From contig NZ_FQVL01000004.1 of assembly GCF_900129355.1 (NCBI RefSeq), forward strand, positions 1-64,000: 64,000 nt of DNA, given 5' to 3'. The notes under the pieces were generated by a model. The model was not told where the DNA came from. It saw only the letters and a list, made by a program, of their open reading frames with translations, and did no database searches. A program made the position numbers and the translations under genes. Positions 47,601-61,616 of this stretch are shown here, piece by piece. This DNA comes from Seinonella peptonophila (GTDB lineage Bacteria; Bacillota; Bacilli; Thermoactinomycetales; Thermoactinomycetaceae). Numbering within the stretch: the first letter of the stretch is position 1; every line of letters starts with the position of its first letter.

Positions 47601-48359
47601 CTAACTTGCCGTTTTTTCCTGTGGATTACCACCTGAGGGTTTAAAGATCAAGACGTACTGTAGAATGGTTAAGATATTACCAAAGAACCAATATAGTGAT
47701 AAAGCAGAAGGAAAACTATAGGCAAAGACAAAGATCATCACAGGCATGATAAACATCAAGATTCTCATCTGTGGATTGTCGCCAGAGCCCGTTACGAGCA
47801 ATTGCAAATATGTTGTGATCGCTGCTAAAATCGGTAAAATCAAGTATGGGTCTGGTTTTCCTAGCTGCATATAGAGAAAACTTGAATCAGCAATATGCGG
47901 ATTTCGCATTATCGCTTGATAAAATCCAAACAATATCGGTAACTGGATCAATGAAGGTAAACAGCCTGCCATCGGGTTCACCTTATGTTTTTGAAACAAT
48001 TGCATCATAGCTTCTTGCTGCTGCTGAGGTTTATCTTTATATTTTTCCTGTATTTTCTTCATCAAAGGTTGGATTTTTTGCATTTCTTTTGTACTCTTCT
48101 GTTGCTTCCATGTAAGCGGGAAAAGTACTAATCGCACTAGGAAAGTAACTAATAAAATGGACCAACCATAGTTTCCTAGAATTTTTTTAAAGAAATCCAA
48201 CAAATGAGAGAGAGGAATGACAAAGTACCGATCCCAAAATCCAGCATTGTGTTCATCAATCTTTTTCATACTGGAAGGATTTGGACTACAACCCGCTAGC
48301 GCAACGAGAGAGATAACCAAAACGAGAATTATAGCGATTGTACGTTTTCGTTTTAGCAA
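47601..48359 (-). CDS. yidC: Membrane protein insertase YidC (SpoIIIJ type)
   Basis: 252 aa. Signal peptide with lipobox LVALAGC, then five membrane helices. The conserved Arg of the inner groove is in FLVRLVLFPLTWKQQKS. It inserts proteins into the membrane; the SpoIIIJ branch is needed in sporulation. Start is TTG after GGAGG. In B. subtilis jag lies next, but here mnmE follows directly and no jag gene is present. Confidence 0.94.
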   Translation of the reverse strand: MLKRKRTIAIILVLVISLVALAGCSPNPSSMKKIDEHNAGFWDRYFVIPLSHLLDFFKKILGNYGWSILLVTFLVRLVLFPLTWKQQKSTKEMQKIQPLMKKIQEKYKDKPQQQQEAMMQLFQKHKVNPMAGCLPSLIQLPILFGFYQAIMRNPHIADSSFLYMQLGKPDPYLILPILAAITTYLQLLVTGSGDNPQMRILMFIMPVMIFVFAYSFPSALSLYWFFGNILTILQYVLIFKPSGGNPQEKTAS

Positions 48360-48598
48360 AGGGGATCCTCCTCTTTCTGCTCCTTTTGTGGTACATGATC
48401 AATCCCTCCTGGATGAAATGGATGACATTTGGCAATCCGTTTCAATGTATACCATCCGCCTAACCAAAAACCATGTCGCTCAATCGCAATGAGTCCATAT
48501 TGCGAGCAAGTGGGGTAAAACCGGCAGACAGGTGGTTTAAGTGGAGAGAGATAACGCCTATATATGTGAATCATGCCTAATGCAAAACGTTTAAGCAT
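48353..48598 (-). CDS. yidD: Membrane protein insertion efficiency factor YidD
   Basis: 81 aa. Small membrane-associated protein with YRRYLSPLKPPVCRFYPTCS and GGWYTLKRIAKCHPFHPGG, including the conserved cysteines. Helps YidC. ATG 48598 follows GAGGTG; the GTG nine bases upstream lies in that site. It overlaps yidC by seven bases. Confidence 0.93.
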   Translation of the reverse strand: MLKRFALGMIHIYRRYLSPLKPPVCRFYPTCSQYGLIAIERHGFWLGGWYTLKRIAKCHPFHPGGIDHVPQKEQKEEDPLC

Positions 48599-48608
48599 CG
48601 ATATCACC

Positions 48609-48968
48609 TCATTCCGGTGATCGCGACCGGAAGCATTTTGCTTTCTTCATCACATGACGCAAGCTGGACTCGACTTGTTGAAAGGTTAGATCAACCGCTG
48701 GCTTACGAACAATAATAATCAGATCGACATCATGTTTTAATTCATTTGCCCAACTGCGAACAACCTCTTTTACACGACGGCGAATCCGATTGCGAACCAC
48801 GGCTTTTCCCACTTTTCGACTAACTGAGATCCCTAATCGAAAAGAATCATGTTCTCCAGGGCGTCTGTAACGTAAGAAAACAACGAATTGGCGGTTTGCG
48901 ACTGATCGACCGAGCCGAAACACGCGACGAAAGTCCCGTCGTGCCTTTAAACGATAAGTTCGATGCAA
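48609..48968 (-). CDS. rnpA: Ribonuclease P protein component
   Basis: 119 aa, basic. Protein subunit of RNase P for tRNA 5'-end maturation. The motif NRIRRRVKEVVR and the N-terminal RLKARRDFRRVFRLGRS are typical. Probable start is TTG 48968 with GGAGC about ten bases upstream. Downstream of rpmH after an attenuator-like hairpin. Confidence 0.94.
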   Translation of the reverse strand: MHRTYRLKARRDFRRVFRLGRSVANRQFVVFLRYRRPGEHDSFRLGISVSRKVGKAVVRNRIRRRVKEVVRSWANELKHDVDLIIIVRKPAVDLTFQQVESSLRHVMKKAKCFRSRSPE

Positions 48969-49010
48969 ATGAGGAACAGCTCCTTTATTTTCATCGATAA
49001 ATAGGAAAAA

Positions 49011-49034
49011 AGGCCACAGTTCAAACGGTGGCCT
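49011..49034 (-). terminator. rpmH-rnpA intergenic terminator or attenuator
   Basis: AGGCCAC/GTGGCCT arms followed on the minus strand by a T-run. It would let rpmH be made in excess over rnpA. Confidence 0.75.
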
Positions 49035-49037
49035 AAA

Positions 49038-49172
49038 TTATGCAGATAAAACTTTTCTACCTTTTCTTCTACGATTACGCAAGACTCTGCGGCCATTTTT
49101 TGTGCTCATGCGTTCACGAAACCCGTGAACGTTTTTACGTCTCCGATTACTCGGTTGGAATGTGCGTTTCAT
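49038..49172 (-). CDS. rpmH: 50S ribosomal protein L34
   Basis: 44 aa, complete: [19 protein letters not shown] to RKGRKVLSA. No clear purine-rich ribosome binding site lies before the ATG (GTCAGACAAAACTT), unusual for such a highly expressed gene. Confidence 0.97.
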   Translation of the reverse strand: MKRTFQPSNRRRKNVHGFRERMSTKNGRRVLRNRRRKGRKVLSA

Positions 49173-49711
49173 AAGTTTTGTCTGACCATCTATATAAAAG
49201 CAACTCACGTACAAAAATGCGTTGTTGAAATGCTTCTGAATGGTCAGTTTATCCTCCCTTCTCATACTTCGGTCGTACAGTCGACAATCTCTCACATTAT
49301 AGCGATTGAAGCTTGCCTATGTCAAGATTCTTCATTATCCACAGGTTATCCACACCCATTTTTGCAGATTTAAAGTTATTCACAGCTTATCCACAGGTTA
49401 TCCACAGCTTATCCACATATTCAGGAGCTGTGGATAACTTATTTTTACTGCTTGTGGATAATGTGGATATATTCTCTGAAGTCCTTGTAAATAAAGGCTA
49501 AATTTGATATGCTAATCTTGCTTTTATCCGTGGATAACTTCATCATCAAACACACTTATCCACAGGTTGTGGATAAGTCCCTCTTTTTTTATCCACAGGT
49601 GTGGATGAGCACTTCTACGGCACCTGTGGATATGTGAATAACTAAGGAAAATAGTGGGCGCGATTCGATTTTGCCCTGTGGATAAAGTTTTTTTGAAAGG
49701 AGCCAATCTGA
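49173..49711. other. oriC: Replication origin part 1 (rpmH-dnaA) with DnaA boxes
   Basis: At least eleven perfect DnaA boxes TTATCCACA or complement: 49335, 49346, 49387, 49398, 49409, 49429, 49453, 49556, 49568, 49589 and 49677 (start positions), plus near matches such as 49625. Several are spaced 11 bases apart in the same orientation. The dnaA promoter lies within, so DnaA should regulate its own synthesis. Confidence 0.93.
49485..49513 (+). promoter_or_regulatory. Probable dnaA promoter
   Basis: TTGTAA (49485-49490), 17-base spacer, TATGCT (49508-49513) with an extended TGA before the -10. Flanked by DnaA boxes. Confidence 0.5.
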
Positions 49712-51058
49712 TTGGACCATCTTCATATTCAAGAGCTATGGGCGCAAGCTCTTAATCTACTACAGCAGCAAGTGAGTAAACCTAGCTTTGAAACATGGCT
49801 GAAAGCAACTGAAGCTATCGATTTTCGTGATGACATTTTAATTGTGACAGCGCCCAACGATTTTGCGCGTGACTGGCTTGACTCTCGGTATGCTGACATC
49901 GTGCGTTCAGCCTTAAAAGAAGTGACTGATTCCGTAATTGGCATTCGCTTTGTAAGTCGAACGGAAAAGCTAGAAGAAGTTGAAAAGCCAAAACCAAAAA
50001 GGCAGCAGACAGAGGAAACCAATCACTCGCGCTCACAGCTTAATCCTCGTTACTTGTTTGACACATTTGTGATCGGCTCAGGCAATCGATTTGCTCATGC
50101 CGCATCTCTTGCTGTTGCTGAGCAGCCAGCCCAGGCTTATAATCCGCTCTTTATTTATGGTGGAGTAGGTCTTGGAAAGACACATCTGATGCATGCAATT
50201 GGTCACTATATCTTGGATAACAACCCAGAAAGTCGAGTCGTATATATATCCTCCGAAAAATTTACAAATGAATTTATCAATGCAATTCGTGATAATAAAG
50301 CGACTCAGTTCCGTGATAAATACCGTTCTGTGGATATCTTGCTGATTGATGATATTCAGTTTTTAGCTGGAAAAGAACAGACACAAGAGGAATTTTTCCA
50401 CACATTTAATGCTCTTCATGAGGAAAACAAACAACTGATTATTTCTAGCGACCGACAACCAAAAGAGATTCCCACTTTAGAAGATCGCTTACGCTCTCGC
50501 TTTGAATGGGGCTTAATTACTGATGTACAGCCTCCTGACCTAGAAACACGAATTGCAATTTTGCGTAAAAAAGCGATCGCCGACAAATTAGATATTCCCA
50601 ATGAAGTACTTGTCTACATTGCAGATCGTGTAAGTACCAATATTCGCGAGCTTGAAGGAGCATTGATTCGGGTCGTCGCCTACTCTGCTCTAGTCAATCA
50701 ACCGATTACTCCTGATCTTGCAGGTGAAGCCCTTAAAGAAATCATGCAAAACCCAAAACCGAAAGTTGTCAGTATCCAACAGATTCAAGAAATCGTCTGT
50801 AATTATTACCATCTACAAGTTGATGATCTCAAAAGTAAAAAACGAACCAAGACAATCGCTGTACCTAGACAAATAGCGATGTATCTCTCGCGCGAATTAA
50901 CCGATTTCTCGCTTCCACGAATCGGTGGTGACTTTGGTGGACGGGATCATACAACTGTCATCCACGCACATGAAAAGATAAGTCGACTCATTGAAAATGA
51001 TCCCATTCTACAAAAAGAAGTTTTGGAAATTCGAAAGAGAATAGAACAAAATTTGTGA
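49712..51058 (+). CDS. dnaA: Chromosomal replication initiator DnaA
   Basis: 448 aa. Domain I (1-85), a linker, AAA+ domain III with Walker [14 protein letters not shown] and Walker [13 protein letters not shown], and domain IV with [15 protein letters not shown] for box binding. It melts the origin and recruits DnaB. Start is TTG with GAAAGGAG nine bases upstream; no better ATG exists. Confidence 0.97.
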   Translation: MDHLHIQELWAQALNLLQQQVSKPSFETWLKATEAIDFRDDILIVTAPNDFARDWLDSRYADIVRSALKEVTDSVIGIRFVSRTEKLEEVEKPKPKRQQTEETNHSRSQLNPRYLFDTFVIGSGNRFAHAASLAVAEQPAQAYNPLFIYGGVGLGKTHLMHAIGHYILDNNPESRVVYISSEKFTNEFINAIRDNKATQFRDKYRSVDILLIDDIQFLAGKEQTQEEFFHTFNALHEENKQLIISSDRQPKEIPTLEDRLRSRFEWGLITDVQPPDLETRIAILRKKAIADKLDIPNEVLVYIADRVSTNIRELEGALIRVVAYSALVNQPITPDLAGEALKEIMQNPKPKVVSIQQIQEIVCNYYHLQVDDLKSKKRTKTIAVPRQIAMYLSRELTDFSLPRIGGDFGGRDHTTVIHAHEKISRLIENDPILQKEVLEIRKRIEQNL

Positions 51059-51142
51059 ACAAATTATGGATTTTTATAAAGTTATCCACAATTTTCTGTG
51101 GATAACTCCCCTGTTCCCCCCACCAGAACGAACAGTATAGAA

Positions 51143-51208
51143 AAAGTGCCTGTGGATAAAATGTGGATAACTTTAGCGACTTATCCACATTTTATCCACA
51201 GGCACTTT
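51143..51208. repeat. Perfect inverted repeat built from DnaA boxes
   Basis: Two 28-base arms (51143-51170 and 51181-51208) are exact complements around a ten-base spacer. Each arm has two DnaA boxes. As RNA it would be a very strong hairpin after dnaA, possibly a transcription stop; as DNA it gives four symmetrical DnaA sites. Confidence 0.9.
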
Positions 51209-51256
51209 CTTATATTACTGCGGGTTTTACCCACTTATCCACATTATCCACAGCCC

Positions 51257-51271
51257 CTACTACTACTACTA
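51257..51271 (+). other. DnaA-trio element
   Basis: Five CTA triplets (TAG on the other strand) right after a GC patch and two DnaA boxes, matching the origin unwinding rule worked out in B. subtilis. Confidence 0.8.
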
Positions 51272-51480
51272 CACTTAAAAATAATAATTAATTAATATAT
51301 GCGCGTTGCATTCAAAATATGTTCCCCTTTTCCTCGGCACCTATGTTGTGGATAATAGAGGGGTATTTATTTTTCCCTCACTCCATGATAAAATCAATAA
51401 TGTGAACATATGTGCGCATTCACTCTACATACACAAGTTTGAATGAAACCCTGTGATTGAAAGTAAGAGAGGTGAAGAAC

Positions 51481-52614
51481 ATGAAATTTCAAGTCAGCAA
51501 GTCGGCATTGGTTGAGGCTGTTTCCCAGGTATCGAAAGCGGTCTCATCCAAAACGACAATTCCTATTCTCACTGGTATTCAGGTGATTGCCCATGATCAG
51601 GGCCTCTGTTTCACAGGGAGTAATTCGGATTTGACCATTCAAGTCAATGTACCAAATCAAAAAGAGGAACAACAACAAGTAACTGTCGAAGAAATGGGCA
51701 ATATCGTACTTCCTGGTCGAATTTTAGGTGATATTGTTCGAAAGTTACCTGGAGATCAAGTAACTTGGGAAACGACAGAAAAGTTCCAGACGGTTATTCA
51801 ATCTGAGCAGGCTCGTTTTGAACTCATTGGATTGGACCCTGATGAGTATCCTCGACTTCCACACCTAACTAACCGCAGCTCATTTACACTTCATACAGAT
51901 ACATTGCGAACAATCATCCGTCAGACACAATTTGCTGTTTCACATGATGAAGCAAAGATGATCTTGACTGGTGTGCTCTGGCAATTAAAACAAGGCAAAC
52001 TTACAAGTATTGGTACAGATGGTCATCGCTTAGCTAGAAAACAAGTCGATATCGAAGGATCAGAGGATTTGTTTTTTGAGCATGTGATTATACCAGGCAA
52101 AAGTATGGCTGAGTTAGCAAAAACATTTAATGACTCGGATGGTTATGTCGATATTGTAGTTGCCGATAATCAGTTGCTTGTTCAAAATGAACATCTTGAA
52201 TTTTATACGCGATTGATCGAAGGAAAATATCCTAACACAGATGACTTTATTCCAGAAGATGGCCAGATTGAAGTGATTTGCTCTACACGTGATTTATTAC
52301 AATCTGTTGATCGTGCATCATTGATTAGCCGTGGTGGACGAGATCATGTGATAAAATGGACAATAAAAGATGGTATTGTGGAGATCAGTTCGATCTCTCA
52401 AGAGATTGGGAAAGTGACGGAACAAGTAAAGGCACAGGTGTCAGGGGAAGAATTAAGCATCTCCTTTAATCCTCGATACATGATGGAAGCTCTTCGCTCA
52501 TTAGATTGCGAAGAAGTGCGACTCCTATTCAAAGGAACAATGGCTCCTTTTACACTTCGTCCAAAAGAATACCAGGATACACTGCATCTCATTTTACCGA
52601 TCCGTACTCACTAA
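51481..52614 (+). CDS. dnaN: DNA polymerase III beta subunit (sliding clamp)
   Basis: 377 aa, three repeated clamp domains. Start MKFQVSKSALVEAVSQVSKA and end LHLILPIRTH are typical. It tethers the polymerase to DNA. ATG 51481 follows AGAGAGGTGAAGAAC; an upstream in-frame start lacks this. Confidence 0.97.
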   Translation: MKFQVSKSALVEAVSQVSKAVSSKTTIPILTGIQVIAHDQGLCFTGSNSDLTIQVNVPNQKEEQQQVTVEEMGNIVLPGRILGDIVRKLPGDQVTWETTEKFQTVIQSEQARFELIGLDPDEYPRLPHLTNRSSFTLHTDTLRTIIRQTQFAVSHDEAKMILTGVLWQLKQGKLTSIGTDGHRLARKQVDIEGSEDLFFEHVIIPGKSMAELAKTFNDSDGYVDIVVADNQLLVQNEHLEFYTRLIEGKYPNTDDFIPEDGQIEVICSTRDLLQSVDRASLISRGGRDHVIKWTIKDGIVEISSISQEIGKVTEQVKAQVSGEELSISFNPRYMMEALRSLDCEEVRLLFKGTMAPFTLRPKEYQDTLHLILPIRTH

Positions 52615-52667
52615 TTTTTGGGGAAATGGATCGATGTATGAAGAAGATTGGATCGGAGGCGTTCATC

Positions 52668-52889
52668 ATGCAGCGTGTAGTGATTCAAACGTCTTATATT
52701 ACTTTGGGTCAATTTCTAAAGAAAATAGGTGTGGCTCAAACAGGTGGAGAGGTAAAGCACTTGCTTTCAGATCAGCAAGTAAAAGTTGATCGGATTGTAG
52801 AAGATCGTCGTGGGCGTAAGCTATATCCAGGAGCAAATGTTGAGATTAGGAATACGGGTAGCTGGATCATAGTCACAGAAGAAGAGTGA
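52668..52889 (+). CDS. yaaA: S4-domain RNA-binding protein YaaA
   Basis: 73 aa. S4-like fold: ITLGQFLKKIGVAQTGGEVK, then VKVDRIVEDRRGRKLYPG. A ribosome maturation role has been proposed for the family. ATG 52668 with CGGAGG upstream. Between dnaN and recF as in B. subtilis. Confidence 0.9.
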   Translation: MQRVVIQTSYITLGQFLKKIGVAQTGGEVKHLLSDQQVKVDRIVEDRRGRKLYPGANVEIRNTGSWIIVTEEE

Positions 52890-52909
52890 GATGAACAAAG
52901 GAGGAGCCG

Positions 52910-54025
52910 ATGAATCGATTGCGTATCCAGTCGTTACAAGTGAAAGAATATCGCAATATCCAGTCGGCTCAACTCGACTTTTCGTCAGATCTACAGCTCT
53001 TTATCGGCCTGAATGCACAGGGTAAGACGAATTTGCTTGAGTCCATCTTTCTATTGGCTCTAGGAAAATCTCATCGAACACGATCTCATCGCGATTTGAT
53101 TCAATTTGGGAAACCATTTGCGGTAGTTGCTGCAACCATCCAAAAACCACATACAACGGATCATGTACGGATTGTACTATCAGAAAAAGGAAAAAGAATC
53201 GAAAAAAACGGAGTCGAACAACCACGACTTAGTCAATATGTTGGCACATTGCCAGCGGTACTTTTTTCACCCGAAGACCTTGAGCTTGTTAAAGGAAGCC
53301 CTCGGGTTCGACGTCGTTTTCTAGATATGGAGATTGGACAAGTAAGTCCTACCTATATCTATCAGTTAAATCAATACCAACAACTGATCCAACAACGGAA
53401 TCGTTTGCTTAAAGACCCCGTTCCTTCAGAGAGCATCCTTGAGGTTTTAGATCAGCAACTCGTTCAATTTTCCATCCCGATTTGGAAAAGGAGATTGCTT
53501 TTTTTGAATTCTCTCAAAGTGTGGGCTAAGGAAACATATCAGATGATTGCTGATGAAAAAGAGACGTTAGAGGTATATTATCAGCCATCTACCACGCAAT
53601 TGAGTCAACATGAGTCTGCTGAGTGGGAAGATATGCTGAGTCAGGAAATTCGGCAGATACGAACGAAAGAGCTGAGAAGGCGAACAACTTTAATCGGCCC
53701 TCATCGAGATGACTTGCGATTAGAAGTAGCAGGAGTCGATGTTGGTGCTTTTGGTTCACAAGGTCAACAGAGGACAGCTGCTTTAGCACTTAAATTGGCT
53801 GAATTGGAACTGATCCGTGAAGAGATCGGTTATTACCCGATCCTCCTGTTAGACGATGTGTTGTCTGAACTCGATGACTCAAGGCGTTCACATCTACTCA
53901 AAAAAATCCAAGGACGAGTACAGACGTTTGTAACAGCGACGAGTCTAGAGGGGCTTGATGCGCAGACGGTGAGTCGAGCTGCAATCTATCAAGTTGCTCA
54001 AGGAAAGATAACAAAACAGAGGTGA
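52910..54025 (+). CDS. recF: DNA repair and recombination protein RecF
   Basis: 371 aa. SMC-like ATPase that helps RecA load at gaps. Walker A GLNAQGKTNLLES, signature FGSQGQQRTAAL and Walker B LLLDDVLSELD. GGAGGAGCCG precedes the ATG. The stop lies five bases before remB. Confidence 0.96.
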   Translation: MNRLRIQSLQVKEYRNIQSAQLDFSSDLQLFIGLNAQGKTNLLESIFLLALGKSHRTRSHRDLIQFGKPFAVVAATIQKPHTTDHVRIVLSEKGKRIEKNGVEQPRLSQYVGTLPAVLFSPEDLELVKGSPRVRRRFLDMEIGQVSPTYIYQLNQYQQLIQQRNRLLKDPVPSESILEVLDQQLVQFSIPIWKRRLLFLNSLKVWAKETYQMIADEKETLEVYYQPSTTQLSQHESAEWEDMLSQEIRQIRTKELRRRTTLIGPHRDDLRLEVAGVDVGAFGSQGQQRTAALALKLAELELIREEIGYYPILLLDDVLSELDDSRRSHLLKKIQGRVQTFVTATSLEGLDAQTVSRAAIYQVAQGKITKQR

Positions 54026-54030
54026 CGGTC

Positions 54031-56206
<2,176 letters not shown>

Positions 56207-56240
56207 TGATCGTTTTCGAGGGCAGGGAGATGATGATTAG

Positions 56241-58691
56241 ATGCCAGAAATAGAACGTATAGAGGAAATTAATATTAGTCAGGAAATGAAATCTTCCTTT
56301 CTTGACTATGCAATGAGCGTGATTGTAAGTCGGGCTTTGCCTGATGTGCGCGACGGGCTGAAACCTGTGCATAGAAGAATCCTTTATGCTATGCATGAGC
56401 TGGGACTGACGCCGGATAAAGGTTATAAGAAGTCAGCACACGTAGTAGGGAATGTGTTAGCTAAATACCATCCACATAGTGATTCGGCTGTATATGATTC
56501 CATGGTCAGAATGGCTCAGGATTTTTCCTACCGGAACATATTAGTAGATGGGCATGGTAACTTTGGTTCAGTCGATGGAGATGCCCCTGCTGCGATGCGC
56601 TATACAGAAGCGAGGATGGCTCCAATTGCAATGGAGATGCTCCGGGATATACAGAAAGAGACGATTGATTTTGGCTTAAACTATGATGGTCAGTTAAAGG
56701 AGCCGCTTGTTTTACCTTCTCGTTTCCCTAATCTTTTAGTAAATGGGGCAGCCGGCATCGCTGTAGGAATGGCTACCAATATCCCCCCTCATAATCTAGG
56801 GGAGGTTATTGATGGTATCTTACTTTTAATTGATCAACCTGAAACCGAGATTGATCAATTGATAAAAGTGATCAAAGGTCCTGATTTCCCAACAGGTGGA
56901 ATTATTCTTGGTTATGATGGAATCAAGAAAGCGTATCGGAGCGGAAGAGGCAGTATCCAAATTCGTGCAAAGACACGGATGGAGGAATCCGGTAATGGAA
57001 AGATGCGTATCATTGTTGAGGAATTGCCTTATCAAGTCAATAAAGCTCGTCTAGTGGAAAAGATCGCATCACTTGTACGAGAAAAGAAACTCGATGGTAT
57101 TACCGATTTACGTGATGAATCGGATCGAAATGGAATGCGTGTAGTGATCGAGTTGCGCCGTGATGTAAATCCACGAATTGTCCTCAATAACCTATACAAG
57201 CATACTTCACTACAGACTAGTTTTGGTGTGAACATGTTGGCATTGGTTGATGGGCAGCCGCAGGTTTTAAACTTAAAACAAGCGTTGGCGCACTACTTAG
57301 ACTATCAGATTGAAGTCATTCGCCGACGTACACAGTATGAGCTGAACAAAGCAGAAGAGAGAGCACATATTCTCGAAGGATATCGAATTGCGCTTGATCA
57401 TATTGATGAGGTTATCACCATTATTCGCGGCTCTCAGACGGCTGCTGAGGCGAAAGATAGCTTAACTGAGCGCTTTGGTCTGACAGATAAACAGGGACAA
57501 GCGATTCTTGATATGCGCTTACAACGTTTGACTGGATTAGAGCGTGATAAGATCGAGGCTGAGTATAAAGAGCTGAAGAAAGAGATCGCCCACTTGCGTT
57601 CTATCTTAGCGGATGAACAGAAAATTCGTGGTGTCGTAAGCGATGAATTAAAGGAAATTCGCGCTAAGTACGCGGACGAACGCCGTACAAAGATCAAATT
57701 AGACGCAAGCAATATTGAGGATGAAGATTTGATCCCAGAGGAAGAGATGGCAGTTTTGCTTACACATCGTGGATATGTTAAGCGGATGCCGCTCACAACT
57801 TACCGAGCACAACATCGGGGTGGAAAAGGCGTAGCAGGAATGGGGACAAGAGAGAATGACTTTGTTCAACATCTATTTGTTACCCATTCGCATAATCATC
57901 TCTTGTTCTTTACAAATAAAGGAAAAGTGTATCGCTTAAAAGTATATGAGATTCCTGAATTGGGTCGGACAGCACGGGGAACACCGATTATCAATCTGAT
58001 TCAGATCGACCAAGATGAACATGTACAAGCGTTAATTCCTGTGAAGACATTTGCTCCTGATCAGTTCCTCTTCTTTGCTACAAAGATGGGTGTCATTAAG
58101 CGAACCAGTTTATCCGAGTTCGAAAACATCCGTCGAAACGGACTTTTTGCGATTAATCTGCGAGAAAATGATGAGCTAGTAGGTGTTCATTTGACAGATG
58201 GTGAACAAGAGATCATCATGGGAACAACGCTTGGTATGTCGATTCGATTCCATGAAAAAGATGTACGTGAAATGGGTCGATCTGCAACAGGTGTAAAGGG
58301 AATCACTCTTGAAAAAGAGGACAAAGTGATTGATATGGATATAGCTGTTCCTGGAAAAGATGTGCTAATTGTAACGAAAAATGGTTATGGAAAACGGACC
58401 ACTCTGGAAGAATACCGTATTCAATCCAGAGGTGGAAAAGGAATTAAAACCTTGAGTGTTACAAAGAAAAAAGGTCCAGTGGTCGGGCATAAGGTTGTAT
58501 CAGAGGAAGAAGATTTAATGATTGTGACGCAATCAGGCATGGTGATTCGAATGAACATTTCGGGAATCAATCGAATGGGTCGTTATACACAAGGTGTAAA
58601 ATTGATGAATACAGATACAGACGAAGTTGCAACAGTTGCACGTGTTGAAATCAATGATGAAGAGGAAACATCCGAATCATCGTCTAGTTAA
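56241..58691 (+). CDS. gyrA: DNA gyrase subunit A
   Basis: 816 aa. Breakage-reunion subunit. The catalytic Tyr is in [10 protein letters not shown]; the quinolone region reads [19 protein letters not shown] with Ser at the first hot spot and normal-looking acidic residues. The C-terminal beta-pinwheel has a GyrA box (QHRGGKG). The stop region overlaps convergent yaaC by eight bases with no terminator between. Confidence 0.97.
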   Translation: MPEIERIEEINISQEMKSSFLDYAMSVIVSRALPDVRDGLKPVHRRILYAMHELGLTPDKGYKKSAHVVGNVLAKYHPHSDSAVYDSMVRMAQDFSYRNILVDGHGNFGSVDGDAPAAMRYTEARMAPIAMEMLRDIQKETIDFGLNYDGQLKEPLVLPSRFPNLLVNGAAGIAVGMATNIPPHNLGEVIDGILLLIDQPETEIDQLIKVIKGPDFPTGGIILGYDGIKKAYRSGRGSIQIRAKTRMEESGNGKMRIIVEELPYQVNKARLVEKIASLVREKKLDGITDLRDESDRNGMRVVIELRRDVNPRIVLNNLYKHTSLQTSFGVNMLALVDGQPQVLNLKQALAHYLDYQIEVIRRRTQYELNKAEERAHILEGYRIALDHIDEVITIIRGSQTAAEAKDSLTERFGLTDKQGQAILDMRLQRLTGLERDKIEAEYKELKKEIAHLRSILADEQKIRGVVSDELKEIRAKYADERRTKIKLDASNIEDEDLIPEEEMAVLLTHRGYVKRMPLTTYRAQHRGGKGVAGMGTRENDFVQHLFVTHSHNHLLFFTNKGKVYRLKVYEIPELGRTARGTPIINLIQIDQDEHVQALIPVKTFAPDQFLFFATKMGVIKRTSLSEFENIRRNGLFAINLRENDELVGVHLTDGEQEIIMGTTLGMSIRFHEKDVREMGRSATGVKGITLEKEDKVIDMDIAVPGKDVLIVTKNGYGKRTTLEEYRIQSRGGKGIKTLSVTKKKGPVVGHKVVSEEEDLMIVTQSGMVIRMNISGINRMGRYTQGVKLMNTDTDEVATVARVEINDEEETSESSSS

Positions 58692-59751
58692 TTTGTAGCA
58701 ATGTATGATGATTATATAGATGGTCATACACCCAATGTGGAAGCCAACGTTTTACCCATTGAAATAATGGCTGAATCAAAGCTGACTCTGGGGAGTCAAG
58801 TAATAGTTCTCCCCAAAGAGGCGAGTCATAGCGTGCTAACATGCTAAGTGAAAAAAGAACGAGATAGATGACTGCGATCATCGGTAAACTGTCGCGATAC
58901 GGGCGTTCATTATCGATCCAGAGGTAATGAACGCCTTTTTGATTTCGGTAAATCCAAGGATGATCCATCGACCAAACTTTTGCTTCTTGTATGTTTGTGA
59001 AAGACCATTGGATATAGATTTTTTTGTTTTTTTGAAATGATTGTTTTGGCTTATTCTCCTCAGATACATAACGTGAAAATTGATGCAACCAGCTTTGAAG
59101 TGATAAATGTACCTGATCTAGCACATCTTCTGAAACGATTAGCCAGATGGAATCGTGCTCTTGATGCAGATGGATTGGAAAAAGAGTCTTTTTTTTCGTA
59201 ATCAGGGAATAGGGTGTTTGTAGCTCAGGAACCATGCCAAATAGAGATTGCGGGGTAAATCGTTCCCCCTCTTTTGATGATGACGTTAAGAAATGAAGTA
59301 AATGAGGTAACAATCCTTCTTTCTGAATCCTAACTTCATCTTGTAGAAAGCGATAGGGTTGGCGCTTTTTTTTACGTGTGGAGCAACCATGACGCATCAA
59401 TGATGTAAGCGCAGGATATGTTGGATCAAAGGTGATCAGGACTGCTTTTAGCAGATTTAACATGCCATAATACAGAGTAAGTGGTTCCACCCATCCTTCT
59501 AGAGCTGATGTTGTTTGCAGACAAGCTCTCCCCTGACGAAGATAGTGGCTAAATGCTTGGACATTGTGAAATGAAAGTTTCTCTACTTCCTCAAATCCAA
59601 AATGTTGATACCTTTTCGTTAAGAATGGTTTTGCTAGATATTCATTTTCAAGATATGTAAGTTGTTCCCACAACCAAGTTTCTGGATGTTCGACATCAAT
59701 GATTTGTAGTGGTGTAAACAATGGTAACGGTCCCTTCACCTTTTTAACCAT
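58684..59751 (-). CDS. yaaC: YaaC family protein
   Basis: 355 aa. Conserved Bacillales protein of unknown role lying opposite gyrA, exactly as in B. subtilis. Typical stretches: [18 protein letters not shown] and [14 protein letters not shown]. No transmembrane signal peptide; some hydrophobic helices. The far C-terminus overlaps the end of gyrA. Confidence 0.85.
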   Translation of the reverse strand: MVKKVKGPLPLFTPLQIIDVEHPETWLWEQLTYLENEYLAKPFLTKRYQHFGFEEVEKLSFHNVQAFSHYLRQGRACLQTTSALEGWVEPLTLYYGMLNLLKAVLITFDPTYPALTSLMRHGCSTRKKKRQPYRFLQDEVRIQKEGLLPHLLHFLTSSSKEGERFTPQSLFGMVPELQTPYSLITKKKTLFPIHLHQEHDSIWLIVSEDVLDQVHLSLQSWLHQFSRYVSEENKPKQSFQKNKKIYIQWSFTNIQEAKVWSMDHPWIYRNQKGVHYLWIDNERPYRDSLPMIAVIYLVLFSLSMLARYDSPLWGELLLDSPESALIQPLFQWVKRWLPHWVYDHLYNHHTLLQIN

Positions 59752-59903
59752 CGTTGCCAGTTTATAAGCTCTTTATAGCTTATCGAGCGAGAAAACCCGA
59801 GCTTCATCTATGGGGAGAGTGAGCGTCAAGTAACATAAGTCATGTCAAGTGACTTGTTTCGATAATCTAATATGGGAACAGTCGTAAGGTCGTTTGATTC
59901 GAC

Positions 59904-59945
59904 TTATCCACAGGTTATCCACAGTTATCCACAAAGTTATCCACA
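59904..59945 (+). promoter_or_regulatory. Four-box DnaA cluster upstream of guaB
   Basis: TTATCCACA starts at 59904, 59915, 59925 and 59937, all in the same direction and all perfect. It lies 45 bases upstream of the guaB -35 box and about 8.5 kb from the main origin boxes. Confidence 0.85.
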
Positions 59946-59989
59946 GTTTTATGTGTATTCTGTTGATAAAGTGTTTATATTGAACTTTC

Positions 59990-61520
<1,531 letters not shown>

Positions 61521-61530
61521 ATATTTAAAT

Positions 61531-61551
61531 GGGTTGGATCATGTCCAACCC
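61531..61551 (+). terminator. Terminator after guaB
   Basis: GGGTTGG/CCAACCC arms followed by TCCTTTTTTTA. Confidence 0.85.
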
Positions 61552-61616
61552 TCCTTTTTTTATGTAGAAAAAGATATAATAAAATATGACTTTATAAAAA
61601 GATTGGAGCGAATCAT

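Larger units (their letters stand above)
51059..51480. other. oriC: Replication origin part 2 (dnaA-dnaN), unwinding region
   Basis: Nine perfect DnaA boxes start at 51082, 51097, 51151, 51162, 51181, 51192, 51235, 51244 and 51347. Two adjacent boxes (51235-51252) are followed by CCCC and five CTA triplets (51257-51271), the arrangement of a B. subtilis-type DnaA-trio element. An A/T-only stretch (51274-51300) follows as the likely melting site. The dnaN promoter must lie in 51360-51460. Confidence 0.92.

Noticed and set aside
49335-49685. Regular TTATCCACA repeats as a CRISPR array
   Set aside because: Nine-base units in both orientations with irregular spacing; they are DnaA boxes.
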